Assembly (NCBI RefSeq): GCF_029953285.1
Contig: NZ_JASAOI010000011.1
Coordinates: forward strand, 62,001 to 126,000
Source: Yinghuangia seranimata
Lineage (GTDB): Bacteria > Actinomycetota > Actinomycetes > Streptomycetales > Streptomycetaceae
Reading direction: 5' to 3'
DNA: 64,000 bases
This document shows positions 53,429-62,431 of this stretch, piece by piece. The first letter of the stretch is position 1. Every line of letters begins with the position of its first letter. Position numbers and translations under genes: made by a program. A model generated the notes under the pieces. That model did not search any database. It was not told where the DNA came from and was given only the letters and a program-made list of their open reading frames with translations.

Positions 53429-54229
53429 GTGAACGTCCGTCAGGCACCCGCCGAGCGGCGGCCGGCCGCGGGAGGGCCGGGCCGACCCCGTCGGCCCGGC
53501 CGCCCCGGCGGCACCCCGCGGCCCGGCACGCCCCGTGCCCCGCGGCGCCGTTGGACGAACGTGTGGCCGCTGGTCGCGGTCGTGGCGCTGGTCGTGGTCG
53601 GGGGCGGCGCGTGGGCGACCGTCATGTACTCCTCGCTGCTCGACGCCCGGTCGGTCTCGGTGCGCGGCACCAACGTGCTGACGCCGCAACAGATCAAGGA
53701 CGCGGCGCGCGTTCCCGTCGGGAAGCCACTCGCGCGCGTCGACCTCGACGCCGTCCGCCGCAGGGTCGCGGCGATCCCTCGGGTGGCGAAGGTGACCGTC
53801 GAGCGGGACTGGCCGCACACCGTGAAGATCCGCGTGACGGAACGTCAAGTAGCCGCGGTCATGCCGGAATCGGGGCGTTTCGCGGAGATCGACACAACCG
53901 GCGTACGGTTCGGTACGGTGGACGCGGCACCCGAACGGGTGCCGGTGATCAAGGCGGACCCCGCGACGGTGGACCAACAGACGCTGCGCGGCGTGGTCGA
54001 GGTCATCGGCGCACTGCCGGAGGCCGTCGCCCCCAGGGTCCGCGACATCACGGCGCGGACCCGGGACGACATCGTCATCACCTTGGACGACGGGGTGTTG
54101 GTGATGTGGGGTGGGGCGGGGGAGTCCCCGCGCAAAGCCCAGGTTCTCGTCGCACTGATGAAGCACAAGGCGAAGGTCTACGACGTCAGCGTCCCTGAGG
54201 CGCCCGCGACTCGGAACGCGCCGTTGTGA
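53429..54229 (+). CDS. ftsQ: Cell division protein FtsQ
   Basis: 266 residues. A Pro/Arg/Gly-rich cytoplasmic leader (1-43), one membrane helix (VWPLVAVVALVVVGGGAWAT), a POTRA domain (VSVRGTNVLTPQQIKDAA, IPRVAKVTVERDWPHTVKIR) and the FtsQ beta domain follow. It bridges early and late divisome proteins. GTG with GGAGGAG about 10 bases upstream. The 282 bases after it hold the ftsZ promoter region. Confidence 0.93.
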   Translation: MNVRQAPAERRPAAGGPGRPRRPGRPGGTPRPGTPRAPRRRWTNVWPLVAVVALVVVGGGAWATVMYSSLLDARSVSVRGTNVLTPQQIKDAARVPVGKPLARVDLDAVRRRVAAIPRVAKVTVERDWPHTVKIRVTERQVAAVMPESGRFAEIDTTGVRFGTVDAAPERVPVIKADPATVDQQTLRGVVEVIGALPEAVAPRVRDITARTRDDIVITLDDGVLVMWGGAGESPRKAQVLVALMKHKAKVYDVSVPEAPATRNAPL

Positions 54230-54511
54230 GACCCGTTCGTCTGTGTTCGCGTCCGTGCGATAAAAACACAGGGCAAAAAGTAGGGGGGAAGGCTCGGCGT
54301 GTTCGTTGAACCGGACGGTCCGGGCACCTAGTGTCCTGCGTAGCCCCAGGTTGACGGCGGTTTCGAGCAAGCGCAGGCCTAACTCTATACCTGAGGGTGA
54401 GGGTTCGGGGGCTCTCCGAGAGCCGGGTCCCGGCACTTCCCCTTGTCGGCAATGTCGGCACGTTCCAAGCACGCGGCGTGGCGATCGGAATCGAGGCGAG
54501 AGGCCTTCGGC
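54230..54511 (+). promoter_or_regulatory. ftsZ promoter region
   Basis: 282 bases, no gene. TTGAAC (54306-54311) and TAGTGT (54329-54334) with a 17-base spacer form a good vegetative promoter with a ~170-base leader. A second TTGACG (54351-54356) lacks a well-spaced -10. An A-rich patch lies near 54260-54283. Streptomyces ftsZ is known to use several promoters, one developmental, so more sites may exist here. Confidence 0.6.
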
Positions 54512-55675
54512 GTGGCAGCACCCCAGAACTACCTCGCAGTCATCAAAGTCGTAGGCATCGGCGGCGGCGGTGTCAACGCCATCAACCGCATGATCGAGGT
54601 CGGTCTCAAGGGCGTCGAGTTCATCGCGATCAACACCGACGCCCAGGCGCTGCTGATGAGCGACGCCGACGTCAAGCTCGACGTGGGCCGTGAGTTGACC
54701 CGCGGTCTCGGCGCCGGCGCGAACCCCGAGGTCGGCCGCAAGGCCGCCGAGGACCACCGCGAAGAGATCGAAGAGGTCCTCAAGGGCGCCGACATGGTCT
54801 TCGTGACCGCGGGCGAGGGCGGCGGAACCGGCACCGGCGGCGCGCCCGTCGTGGCCAACATCGCCCGCAACCTCGGCGCGCTCACCATCGGCGTGGTCAC
54901 CCGCCCCTTCACCTTCGAGGGCCGGCGCCGCGCCAACCAGGCCGAGGACGGCATCGCGAGCCTGCGCGACGAGGTCGACACCCTCATCGTCATCCCCAAC
55001 GACCGGCTGCTGTCGATCTCCGACCGCCAGGTCAGTGTGCTCGACGCGTTCCGCTCCGCCGACCAGGTGCTGCTGTCCGGTGTCCAGGGCATCACCGACC
55101 TGATCACCACGCCGGGCCTCATCAACCTCGACTTCGCGGACGTCAAGTCCGTGATGTCCGAGGCCGGTTCGGCGCTCATGGGGATCGGCTCGGCGCGCGG
55201 CGACGACCGCGCGGTGGCGGCGGCCGAGATGGCCATCTCCAGCCCGCTGCTCGAGGCGTCGATCGACGGCGCGCGCGGCGTCCTGCTGTCCATCTCCGGC
55301 GGCTCGGACCTCGGCCTGTTCGAGATCAACGAGGCGGCCCAGCTGGTCAGCGAGGCCGCGCACCCCGAGGCCAACATCATCTTCGGCGCCGTCATCGACG
55401 ACGCGCTCGGCGACGAGGTGCGGGTCACCGTCATCGCCGCGGGCTTCGACGGCGGCCAGCCGCCGTCGAAGAGCGAGTTGGGCAAGCTGGCCGCGCGCGC
55501 CCCCGAGCCCCAGCCGCGCCCCGAGCCGCAGCGCGGTCCCGCGCCCGGCGGCCAGAGCGTGCTCGGCCCGGTCGACAGCCCGTCGAGCCAGTACCCGCCG
55601 GCGCCGCGCACCCCGCTGGTGCCGGAGCCGGTCCGCGAGGACATCGACCTGGACGTCCCGCCGTTCATGAAGTGA
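54512..55675 (+). CDS. ftsZ: Cell division GTPase FtsZ
   Basis: 387 residues starting [20 protein letters not shown] at GTG 54512; a longer frame from 54443 would add 23 non-conserved residues. The tubulin signature GGGTGTG (103-109), NTDAQAL and NDRLL are intact. A Pro-rich linker leads to the C-terminal peptide [11 protein letters not shown], which binds SepF and other partners. It forms the Z ring for vegetative and sporulation septa. The sequence is almost what I recall for Streptomyces FtsZ. Confidence 0.98.
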   Translation: MAAPQNYLAVIKVVGIGGGGVNAINRMIEVGLKGVEFIAINTDAQALLMSDADVKLDVGRELTRGLGAGANPEVGRKAAEDHREEIEEVLKGADMVFVTAGEGGGTGTGGAPVVANIARNLGALTIGVVTRPFTFEGRRRANQAEDGIASLRDEVDTLIVIPNDRLLSISDRQVSVLDAFRSADQVLLSGVQGITDLITTPGLINLDFADVKSVMSEAGSALMGIGSARGDDRAVAAAEMAISSPLLEASIDGARGVLLSISGGSDLGLFEINEAAQLVSEAAHPEANIIFGAVIDDALGDEVRVTVIAAGFDGGQPPSKSELGKLAARAPEPQPRPEPQRGPAPGGQSVLGPVDSPSSQYPPAPRTPLVPEPVREDIDLDVPPFMK

Positions 55676-55823
55676 CCGTTCCGCGCCGGGTCCGCCGTTC
55701 GGGTGAACGGGGGCCCGGCGCGGTCGTGTTCGGCCCACGGCCGTCCCACCGGCCCACGCCCTGTTCCAAGCGCCGTCCCACGTCCCGTCCCAAGCCCCGT
55801 CCCACCGCCCTTCGGGAGTCCCC

Positions 55824-56570
55824 GTGTTCAGCCTGCGATCCGAGGTCGACGGCGTCCGGTTCGCCTTCACCGACCGGTGGGGCGGGGCCGGCGCGGCGCC
55901 GTACGAGGAGCTCAACCTCGGCGGGCACGTGGGCGACGACCCGGCCGTGGTGCGGGAGAACCGGGCGCGCACGGCGCGCGAACTGGGCGTGGACCCGGCG
56001 CGCGTGGTGTGGATGAACCAGGTGCACGGCCGCGACGTCGAGGTGGTCGACGGGCCGTGGCCCGGCGAGGCGCCCGAGGCGGACGCCGTCGTCACCCGAA
56101 CGCCGGGCCTCGCTCTGGCGGTTCTCGTCGCGGACTGCACGCCGGTGCTGCTCGCCGACCCGGTCGCCGGTGTCGTCGCGGCGGCGCACGCGGGGCGTCC
56201 GGGGTTGGCGGCGGGCGTCGTTCCCGCGACCGTCGAGGCGATGGTGCGGCTCGGCGCCCGGCCCGAACGGATCGCCGCCAAGACCGGGCCCGCGGTGTGC
56301 GGTCCCTGCTACGAAGTGCCCGAGGCGATGTGCGAGGACGTCGCGTCCCGCGTCCCCGCCGCCCGTTCGCGGACGCGCGAAGGCACCGCCGCACTCGACA
56401 TCGTCGCCGGTGTGTGGGCCCAACTCGCCGACAAGGGCGTGCCCTTCGGTGAGAAATCGCACATCTGCACGCGCGAGTCGGCCGACCACTTCTCCTACCG
56501 GCGGGACGGCAAGACCGGCCGAATCGCGGGCTATGTCCTGCTCGGCGCCGCCCCGTCCGGGACCCGCTGA
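55824..56570 (+). CDS. pgeF: Peptidoglycan editing factor PgeF (laccase-domain, YfiH family)
   Basis: 248 residues. The family removes wrongly inserted L-Ser stem residues from UDP-MurNAc precursors and has purine-nucleoside activities. The metal-site residues are His68 (NQVHGRDVE), Cys105 (ADCTPVLL) and His122 (AAAHAGRPG). Most members have HAGWRG at the last site; HAGRPG is a small change. GPAVCGPCYEV (155-165) is conserved. GTG start 55824. It follows ftsZ by 148 bases, as in many actinobacteria. Confidence 0.9.
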   Translation: MFSLRSEVDGVRFAFTDRWGGAGAAPYEELNLGGHVGDDPAVVRENRARTARELGVDPARVVWMNQVHGRDVEVVDGPWPGEAPEADAVVTRTPGLALAVLVADCTPVLLADPVAGVVAAAHAGRPGLAAGVVPATVEAMVRLGARPERIAAKTGPAVCGPCYEVPEAMCEDVASRVPAARSRTREGTAALDIVAGVWAQLADKGVPFGEKSHICTRESADHFSYRRDGKTGRIAGYVLLGAAPSGTR

Positions 56571-56604
56571 CCGGGCCCGCGCGCGACTCCGGGACGATGG
56601 GCAC

Positions 56605-57327
56605 ATGAGTTCGGAACCCGCGGACCACACCCTGACCGACCGTCGGGACGAGTTGGCCGCGAACCTCAAGGACGTCCGCGCCCGCATCGACGCCGCGTGC
56701 GACGCGGCCGGCCGCGCACGCGACGCGGTGACCCTGATCGTGGTCACCAAGACCTATCCCGCAAGCGACGTCCGGCTGCTCGCCGGGCTCGGCGTGCGGG
56801 AGGTCGGCGAGAACCGCGACCAGGAGGCCGCACCTAAGGCCGCCGCGACCGCGGACCTCGACCTGACCTGGCACTACGTCGGCCAGTTGCAGACCAACAA
56901 GGCGCGCTCGGTGGCGGGTTACGCGGATGTCGTGCACTCCGTCGACCGGTCCCGACTGGTCGACGCGCTGTCCTCCGGCGCCGTCCGGCACGGCCGCGAC
57001 CTGACCTGTCTCCTGCAGGTGAGCCTCGACGGCGACACCGCCCGCGGCGGCGCGTTGCCCGCCGACGTGCCCGCGCTCGCCGACGCCGTCGTCGCCGCAC
57101 CGGGTCTGCGCCTCGGCGGTTTGATGGCAGTTGCCCCACTCCACGGGGAACCCGCGCGTGCGTTCGAGGCGTTGGCGGAAATGTCAACCCGCCTGCGCGA
57201 AGCGCATCCGACTGCCACGATGGTCTCGGCGGGGATGAGCAACGACCTCGAGCAGGCCGTCGAGGCCGGAGCGACACATGTGCGCATCGGTACTGCGGTA
57301 CTCGGCGTCAGGCGTTCGCTCCGGTAG
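56605..57327 (+). CDS. YggS/PROSC-family PLP-binding protein
   Basis: 240 residues, a single PLP barrel. Lys49 in VVTKTYPA binds the cofactor, HYVGQLQTNK (90-99) and SAGMSNDLEQAVEAG with RIGTAVLG are family marks. It is not a racemase; the family maintains PLP balance. ATG 56605 was chosen, 35 bases after pgeF. It normally sits between pgeF and sepF in the actinobacterial dcw cluster. Confidence 0.93.
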   Translation: MSSEPADHTLTDRRDELAANLKDVRARIDAACDAAGRARDAVTLIVVTKTYPASDVRLLAGLGVREVGENRDQEAAPKAAATADLDLTWHYVGQLQTNKARSVAGYADVVHSVDRSRLVDALSSGAVRHGRDLTCLLQVSLDGDTARGGALPADVPALADAVVAAPGLRLGGLMAVAPLHGEPARAFEALAEMSTRLREAHPTATMVSAGMSNDLEQAVEAGATHVRIGTAVLGVRRSLR

Positions 57328-57395
57328 CGTCGCCATGAAGTGGATCGCACGACTCACGGTGACCCACAGCCGATCCACCATGGAGGACCCTGACT

Positions 57396-58010
57396 ATGGC
57401 CGGCGCGATGCGCAAGATGGCGGTCTACCTCGGCCTCGTGGAGGACGATGTCTACGAGTACGACGACTACGATGAGGACGACATCGGCCAGGACGGCCGA
57501 GCCGACCGCGACCGCGCCGCCGAACAGCCGCAACAGCGGGTTCCCGAGCGTCGCGAGGAGCGCCGCGAGGAGCCGCCGCGCGAGCGGCGCGACGAGGTGT
57601 CCCGTTCCGTCCCCGCCCTGCACGTCGAGCGTGGTCTCGACGAGCACCGGGCGACCGTGTCCGCCATGCCCGACCGCCGCCCTGAGAGCAGTGCACCGGT
57701 GACCGTACACAAAGTCGTCAGCGAGCGTGAGCCGTACCGCATCACGACGCTCCACCCCCGCACCTACAACGAAGCACGTACGATCGGTGAGCACTTCCGC
57801 GAAGGAACACCGGTCATCATGAACCTGACGGAGATGGAGGACACCGATGCGAAGCGACTTGTCGACTTCGCCGCGGGCCTCGTCTTCGGTCTGCACGGCA
57901 GCATCGAGCGGGTGACCCAGAAAGTCTTCCTGCTGTCGCCTGCTAACGTCGACGTGACAGCAGAGGACAAGGCCCGCATCGCCGAGGGCGGGTTCTTCAA
58001 CCAGAGCTGA
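57396..58010 (+). CDS. sepF: Cell division protein SepF
   Basis: 204 residues. The N-terminal amphipathic membrane peptide [18 protein letters not shown] is followed by a charged Asp/Arg-rich linker (17-100). The SepF fold comes next, including [40 protein letters not shown] and [11 protein letters not shown]. SepF tethers FtsZ to the membrane, needed in actinobacteria that lack FtsA. GGAGGA (57382-57387) precedes the ATG. Streptomycetes carry further SepF-like paralogues; this is the dcw copy. Confidence 0.95.
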   Translation: MAGAMRKMAVYLGLVEDDVYEYDDYDEDDIGQDGRADRDRAAEQPQQRVPERREERREEPPRERRDEVSRSVPALHVERGLDEHRATVSAMPDRRPESSAPVTVHKVVSEREPYRITTLHPRTYNEARTIGEHFREGTPVIMNLTEMEDTDAKRLVDFAAGLVFGLHGSIERVTQKVFLLSPANVDVTAEDKARIAEGGFFNQS

Positions 58011-58089
58011 GTCTCCGGTTGGTCAGAGGGGTGCGAGCACTGAGGAGAGGAACCGGATCTTCCGGGAACGCGTATGAGGGGGCAGGGGT

Positions 58090-58374
58090 ATGAGCGTGGC
58101 GGGCGAGGTCTTGACCATCGTCCTGTACTGCTTTCTGGTCCTGCTGTTCTTCCGCTTGGTGATGGACTACGTGTTCCAGTTCGCACGGTCGTACGAGCCC
58201 CGAGGGGTCATGGTCGTCCTCTTGGAGGCGACCTACTCCGTCACGGATCCGCCGCTCAAGCTGCTGCGCAGGTTCATTCCTCCCCTGCGCCTCGGGGGCG
58301 TAGCGCTCGACCTGTCCTTCTTCGTACTGATCATCATCGTCTACATCCTGATCTCCGTCGTGGGCAGGCTGTAA
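58090..58374 (+). CDS. YggT-family membrane protein
   Basis: 94 residues with two membrane helices (EVLTIVLYCFLVLLFFRLVM, LDLSFFVLIIIVYILISVVG) around a conserved loop with TDPPLKLLRRFIPPLRLGG. YggT proteins lie between sepF and divIVA in Gram-positive bacteria and influence division or ion balance; the biochemical role is unclear. The start at 58090 follows GCAGGGG; an upstream ATG at 58074 is in another frame. Confidence 0.9.
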   Translation: MSVAGEVLTIVLYCFLVLLFFRLVMDYVFQFARSYEPRGVMVVLLEATYSVTDPPLKLLRRFIPPLRLGGVALDLSFFVLIIIVYILISVVGRL

Positions 58375-58420
58375 GCGGTACGGTCTGTCCGGATGCCGAC
58401 GATCACGTTGAGGTGAAGAA

Positions 58421-59737
58421 ATGCCGTTGACCCCCGAGGACGTGCGTAACAAGCAGTTCACGACCGTCCGTCTCCGCGAGGGCTATGACGAGGACGAGGT
58501 CGATGCGTTCCTCGACGAGGTCGAGGCGGAGCTGACCCGCCTGCTTCGCGAGAACGAAGACCTGCGTGCCAAGCTCGCCGCCGCGACGCGCGCCGCCGCG
58601 CAGAGCCAGCAACAGGCGGCGCAGCAGCGGAAGGAACGTGAACGGCCCGACGCACCGGTGCCGGCCGCCATATCCGGGCCCACCCCTGTTCCCCCGCCGC
58701 CGCAGCAGCAGCAGCAAATGGGCGGGCCGCAGCAGATGCACGGCGGCCCGACGCAGATGCTGCCGCAGCAGGGTGGGATGCAGCCGCAGGGCCAGCTCGG
58801 CGGCCCGCCGCAGCTCGGCCCCGGTGGAATGCCCGGCCAGCCGCAGCTCGGTGGTCCGCAGCAGCACCAGCTTCCCGGCGGTCAGATGCAGGGCGGCCAG
58901 ATGCAGGGCGGTCCGATGCAGGGTGGCCAGATGCAGGGCGGCCAGATGCAGGGCCAGCAGATGCAGGGCCAGCAGATGCAGGGCGGCCAGATGCAGGGTG
59001 GCCAGATGCAGGGCGGCCAGTTCCCCGGTCAGCAGATGCAGCAGCACCAGCTCCCCGGCGGCCAGATGCAGCAGCACCCGATGCAGCAGCAGGGCCAGCT
59101 CGGCGGCCCGCCGCAGCTCGGTGCCGCCCCGCAGCTCGGCGGTGCCCCGCAGCAGCTCGGCAACCCGGGCGGCGACAGCGCGGCCCGCGTGCTCGCGCTC
59201 GCGCAGCAGACCGCGGACCAGGCGATCGCCGAGGCGCGCTCCGAGGCCAACAAGATCGTGGGCGAGGCGCGTACGCGTGCCGAGGGCATGGAGCGCGACG
59301 CGCGTTCCAAGGCCGACGCGTTGGAGCGGGACGCGCAGGAGAAGCACCGCGTGGCGATGGGCTCGCTGGAGAGCGCCCGCGCGACGCTGGAGCGCAAGGT
59401 CGACGACCTGCGTGCCTTCGAGCGCGAGTACCGCACGCGCCTGAAGTCGTACCTCGACAGCCAGCTGCGCCAGCTGGAGTCCCAGGCGGACGACTCGCTC
59501 GCCCCGCCGCGGACCCCCGCGACCGCGTCGCTGCCGCCGGCCATGTCGTCCGCGCCGGTTCCGGCGTCGATGACCCCGGCCATGACGCCGTCGATCGGCC
59601 AGCAGATGGCGCCCGCCATGAGCCAGCAGATGACGCCGCAGATGGCCCCGGTCCGGCCGCAGGCGCCGCAGCCGCAGCCGATGCAGCAAGCCGCGCCGAT
59701 GCGTGGCTTCCTCATCGACGAGGACGGCGACAACTGA
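58421..59737 (+). CDS. divIVA: Polar growth protein DivIVA with Gln/Met/Gly-repeat insert
   Basis: 438 residues. The membrane-binding N-terminal domain (MPLTPEDVRNKQFTTVRLRE, GYDEDEVDAFLDEVE, to ~62) is followed by a Pro/Gln-rich insert (~80-250) with a pentapeptide repeat GGQMQ. A long coiled coil (~255-360) and a Met/Pro-rich tail ending RGFLIDEDGDN complete it. It marks hyphal tips and recruits wall-synthesis proteins. The insert greatly separates the membrane domain from the coiled coil. TACGGT (58379-58384) may be a local -10. Confidence 0.96.
   Translation: MPLTPEDVRNKQFTTVRLREGYDEDEVDAFLDEVEAELTRLLRENEDLRAKLAAATRAAAQSQQQAAQQRKERERPDAPVPAAISGPTPVPPPPQQQQQMGGPQQMHGGPTQMLPQQGGMQPQGQLGGPPQLGPGGMPGQPQLGGPQQHQLPGGQMQGGQMQGGPMQGGQMQGGQMQGQQMQGQQMQGGQMQGGQMQGGQFPGQQMQQHQLPGGQMQQHPMQQQGQLGGPPQLGAAPQLGGAPQQLGNPGGDSAARVLALAQQTADQAIAEARSEANKIVGEARTRAEGMERDARSKADALERDAQEKHRVAMGSLESARATLERKVDDLRAFEREYRTRLKSYLDSQLRQLESQADDSLAPPRTPATASLPPAMSSAPVPASMTPAMTPSIGQQMAPAMSQQMTPQMAPVRPQAPQPQPMQQAAPMRGFLIDEDGDN
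58877..59020 (+). repeat. 15-bp tandem repeats in divIVA
   Basis: About nine and a half copies of a 15-base unit (cagatgcagggcggc) coding GGQMQ/GQQMQ, residues 153-200. Near-identity at DNA level makes length variation by slippage likely. It is coding and is not a CRISPR array. Confidence 0.92.
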
Positions 59738-59876
59738 CCTGACGCTGGGTCAGCATCCGCACAGACGCGGCGGGGGGCGCGCCCCCCCCCCGGGGGCGGG
59801 GCGCGGCGCGGCGGGGGTTTGGGGCCCGCGCGAGCAATCCCCTAACGGGGGGGACAGAACCCCCACGGCGGCCCCG

Positions 59877-59906
59877 GGCCCCGCCCCCCCCCCGGGGGGC
59901 GGGGCC
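59877..59906 (+). terminator. GC hairpin terminator after divIVA
   Basis: GGCCCCGCCCCCC (59877-59889) pairs perfectly with GGGGGGCGGGGCC (59894-59906) over a CCCC loop. A second C-run/G-run fold lies near 59777-59805. Together they should stop dcw transcription. Confidence 0.65.
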
Positions 59907-59956
59907 GGGCCGCGTCGGCGTTTTCCGGCCATCTCGATCTATCCCTTAACGGGCGG

Positions 59957-60028
59957 AAAAGGATCATCAACCGCCAAAAAAGGATCAACAGCCCATATCT
60001 TGCCCCCACTTCGTGTCCCCAGTAGCGT
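59957..60028 (+). promoter_or_regulatory. Promoter and tandem operator-like repeats of the alkylsulfatase gene
   Basis: AAAAGGATCA occurs at 59957-59966 and 59978-59987, a 21-base period (two helical turns). It is followed by TTGCCC (60000-60005) and TAGCGT (60023-60028) with a 17-base spacer. The position just upstream of the -35 suits an activator bound on one DNA face. GGGGGG lies before the ATG. Confidence 0.6.
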
Positions 60029-60091
60029 CCGCAGAGCGCGGGCAACGGGGGAGATGCCGCGCATCACACGACCTGAGGGGGGTACACAGTC

Positions 60092-62173
60092 ATGCCTGCA
60101 CCCGGTCACCAGCACGACGACTCCGGGCGTCGGGGGGCGCCCGCGGGGAACCCGGGACACGGACCGCAGGGCGGCCACGGCCACGGCCGGCCGCCGGGCC
60201 AGCAGGGCGCCAAGCCCGCAACTCCGCTGACCCAGGCGCTCAACGCCGCGGTCGTCGTCCCGCCGCCGAACCAGGACGCGGAACTCGCGAACGCGACGAA
60301 GGGGCTGATCGAAGCCTTACCCAAGGACTTCACCGTCGACGACCCCGACCGCAAGCTGCCCGCGTGGAGCCTCGCGGAGTACCAGTTCCTGACCGGCGAC
60401 GCGCCCGCGACCGTCAACCCGAGCCTGTGGCGCAACGCCAAGCTCAACATGAACGTCGGGCTGTACCGCGTCGTCGAGAACCACGTCTACCAGGTCCGCG
60501 GCGTCGACCTGTCGAACATCAGCTTCCTCGAGAACCCCGGCAACAAGAAGGAGGTCGTGGTCCTCGACCCGCTGGTCAGCGCCGAGACCGCGGCCGCCGC
60601 GCTCGAGCTCTACCGCAAGCACCGCGGCGCGGACCGCCGGGTCGTGGCGGTGATCTACAGCCACTCGCACGTCGACCACTACGGCGGCGCACGCGGCCTG
60701 TTCGGCCCCTCCGGCCCTGAAGCGGACGTGAGGTTCATCGCGCCGAGCGGCTTCCTCGAGCACGCCGTCAGCGAGAACGTCTACGCCGGCACCGCGATGG
60801 CCCGCCGCGCGCTGTTCATGTACGGACTGACCATCCCCAAGTCCGCCACCGGCCAGGTCGACGCGGGCCTCGGCAAGACCACCTCGACCGGCACCGTGGG
60901 GCTGATCGCCCCGACGGAGACCGTCGGCACCGACCCCGGCGACCTGATCAAGCCCGGGCAGCTCACCAAGGTCGGCCCGGTGAACCTGGTCTTCCAGCTC
61001 ACGCCGGGCACCGAGGCGCCGTCCGAGATGAACTTCTACCTCCCGGACTGCCAGTCGCTGTGCATGGCGGAGAACGCGACGCCGACGCTGCACAACCTCT
61101 ACAGCCTGCGCGGCGCCCAGGTGCGCGACGCCAAGGCGTGGTCCGACTACCTCAACGAGACCATCGGGCTGTACGGGACGAGCGCCACGTCGCTGTTCGC
61201 CAGCCACTTCTGGCCCCGCTGGAAGCAGAACGGCAACGAGATCGTCGACTTCCTCACCCACCAGGCCGACCTGTACCGCTACCTCCACGACCAGACGCTC
61301 CGCGTCACCAACAGCGGACGGACCCTCCTCGAGGCCGCCGAGGACCTCGACGCGCTTCTGCCGCCGAGCCTCGCGGACCAGTGGTACAACCACGGCTACT
61401 ACGGCACCACGAACCACGACATCAAGGCCGTGTACCAGCGCTACATCGGCTGGTTCGACGGCAACCCCGCCCACCTGCACGGGCTCCCGCCCGCGGAGGT
61501 CGGCGCCCGGTACGTGAAGGCCATGAAGGGCCGCACCCAGGTGATGCTGGCCGCCCAGGAGGCATACGACAACGCGACGAGCCCGGACGACTACCGGTGG
61601 GCCGCCGAACTCCTCAGCCACCTCGTGTTCAGCGAGCCCTCGTACATGCCGGCCCGCGAGCTGGAGGCGGACATCCTCGAACAGCTCGGCTACCAGGCCG
61701 AGTCGGGCCCTTGGCGCAACTTCTACCTGGCCGGCGCCGAGGAACTGCGCTACCGGCCGGTGGAGGACGCGCCGGAGTACATCAACGAGATCCCCGCCGA
61801 CGTCATCACGGCCATGCCGGTCGACATGGTCTGCGACTACCTCGGTATCCGCCTCAACGGCCCGCAGGTCAAGGACCAGCCGATGACGATGGGCTTCAAG
61901 ATCCTCGACGGGCTCAAGAACGACCCGCCCGACATCACCGTCCAGCTGCGCAACAGTGTCCTGGTGTACACCCCGTCGGCGCCGGCCACCGCGACCGCCC
62001 GCTACAAGATCACGCGCACGGGGTTCAACGACCTCGTGACCGACGCCATGACGCCGGAGGCGCTCGAACGCAACGGCATGCTGTGGGTCCTGGAGGGCAG
62101 CATCAACACCCTCGACACGTTCGTGGGCCTCCTCGTCAAGTTCAACGAGGACTTCGGCATCACCACACCCTAG
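60092..62173 (+). CDS. Alkyl sulfatase-like MBL-fold hydrolase (SdsA1/BDS1 type)
   Basis: 693 residues. A His/Gly-rich leader (1-40) precedes a metallo-beta-lactamase domain with HSHVDHYGG (191-199). The later SEMNFYLPDCQSLCMAENAT with SHFWPRWK, the helical dimerisation region (GYYGTTNHDIKAVYQRYIGW) and a C-terminal SCP2-like lipid-binding domain (from ~580) give the three-domain plan of SdsA1. Such enzymes cleave primary or secondary alkyl sulfates to alcohols. No Sec signal peptide is evident, so it may act in the cytoplasm. It has its own promoter and terminator. Confidence 0.9.
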   Translation: MPAPGHQHDDSGRRGAPAGNPGHGPQGGHGHGRPPGQQGAKPATPLTQALNAAVVVPPPNQDAELANATKGLIEALPKDFTVDDPDRKLPAWSLAEYQFLTGDAPATVNPSLWRNAKLNMNVGLYRVVENHVYQVRGVDLSNISFLENPGNKKEVVVLDPLVSAETAAAALELYRKHRGADRRVVAVIYSHSHVDHYGGARGLFGPSGPEADVRFIAPSGFLEHAVSENVYAGTAMARRALFMYGLTIPKSATGQVDAGLGKTTSTGTVGLIAPTETVGTDPGDLIKPGQLTKVGPVNLVFQLTPGTEAPSEMNFYLPDCQSLCMAENATPTLHNLYSLRGAQVRDAKAWSDYLNETIGLYGTSATSLFASHFWPRWKQNGNEIVDFLTHQADLYRYLHDQTLRVTNSGRTLLEAAEDLDALLPPSLADQWYNHGYYGTTNHDIKAVYQRYIGWFDGNPAHLHGLPPAEVGARYVKAMKGRTQVMLAAQEAYDNATSPDDYRWAAELLSHLVFSEPSYMPARELEADILEQLGYQAESGPWRNFYLAGAEELRYRPVEDAPEYINEIPADVITAMPVDMVCDYLGIRLNGPQVKDQPMTMGFKILDGLKNDPPDITVQLRNSVLVYTPSAPATATARYKITRTGFNDLVTDAMTPEALERNGMLWVLEGSINTLDTFVGLLVKFNEDFGITTP

Positions 62174-62187
62174 GAACGCGCCCCGGG

Positions 62188-62215
62188 CCCGGTCCCCGCA
62201 TCAGCGGGGGCCGGG
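62188..62215 (+). terminator. Hairpin terminator after the alkylsulfatase gene
   Basis: CCCGG-t-CCCCGC (62188-62199) pairs with GCGGGG-g-CCGGG (62204-62215), 12 bp including one G-U, loop ATCA, 15 bases after the stop. Confidence 0.7.
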
Positions 62216-62232
62216 TCGTCGCGTCTCGGCTT

Positions 62233-62271
62233 CGTCAAAGTCTTGACGGAAATGCTGGCCGGAATTCGTAT
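62233..62271 (+). promoter_or_regulatory. Putative promoter with palindrome over the -35
   Basis: CGTCAA (62233-62238) and TTGACG (62243-62248) form a 6-base inverted repeat; the right arm doubles as a -35. TCGTAT (62266-62271) 17 bases on is a weak -10. It could drive the two small frames downstream. Confidence 0.4.
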
Positions 62272-62293
62272 GACGTGCTTAAAGTGGCCCGTT

Positions 62294-62431
62294 ATGACCG
62301 CCATAGCCACCAGCACTCGGGCTGCGGTGCGTGACGAGCTCACGCACCCGGGTCACGCGTCGCTGGTCGGGAGCGCGCCGCTGATGTCGCGACGGGCCCG
62401 CAGGCCGCGGCTGAAACAGGTGCGCTCGTGA
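62294..62431 (+). CDS. Small possible protein, 45 residues
   Basis: ATG 62294 opens a 45-residue frame (MTAIATSTRAAVRDELTHPG to a basic SRRARRPRLKQVRS end) lying 45 bases after a putative -35. Its stop overlaps the next GTG in a GTGA. No family is recognised and the ribosome binding site is weak. The overlap is the main argument that it is real. Confidence 0.35.
   Translation: MTAIATSTRAAVRDELTHPGHASLVGSAPLMSRRARRPRLKQVRS

Larger units (their letters stand above)
59738..60091. other. Homopolymer-rich gap between divIVA and the alkylsulfatase gene
   Basis: 354 bases without a gene. The first ~190 are almost pure G and C in runs up to about 11, able to fold into several hairpins. The rest is AT-richer and holds a promoter with direct repeats. 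It ends the dcw cluster. Confidence 0.7.

Noticed and set aside
53057-56281. A 1074-codon minus-strand frame across murG-ftsQ-ftsZ
   Set aside because: It crosses several certain genes and promoters and has no family-like sequence.
58877-59020. Regular repeats that might suggest a CRISPR array
   Set aside because: Uninterrupted 15-bp coding repeats in divIVA with no unique spacers and no cas genes.
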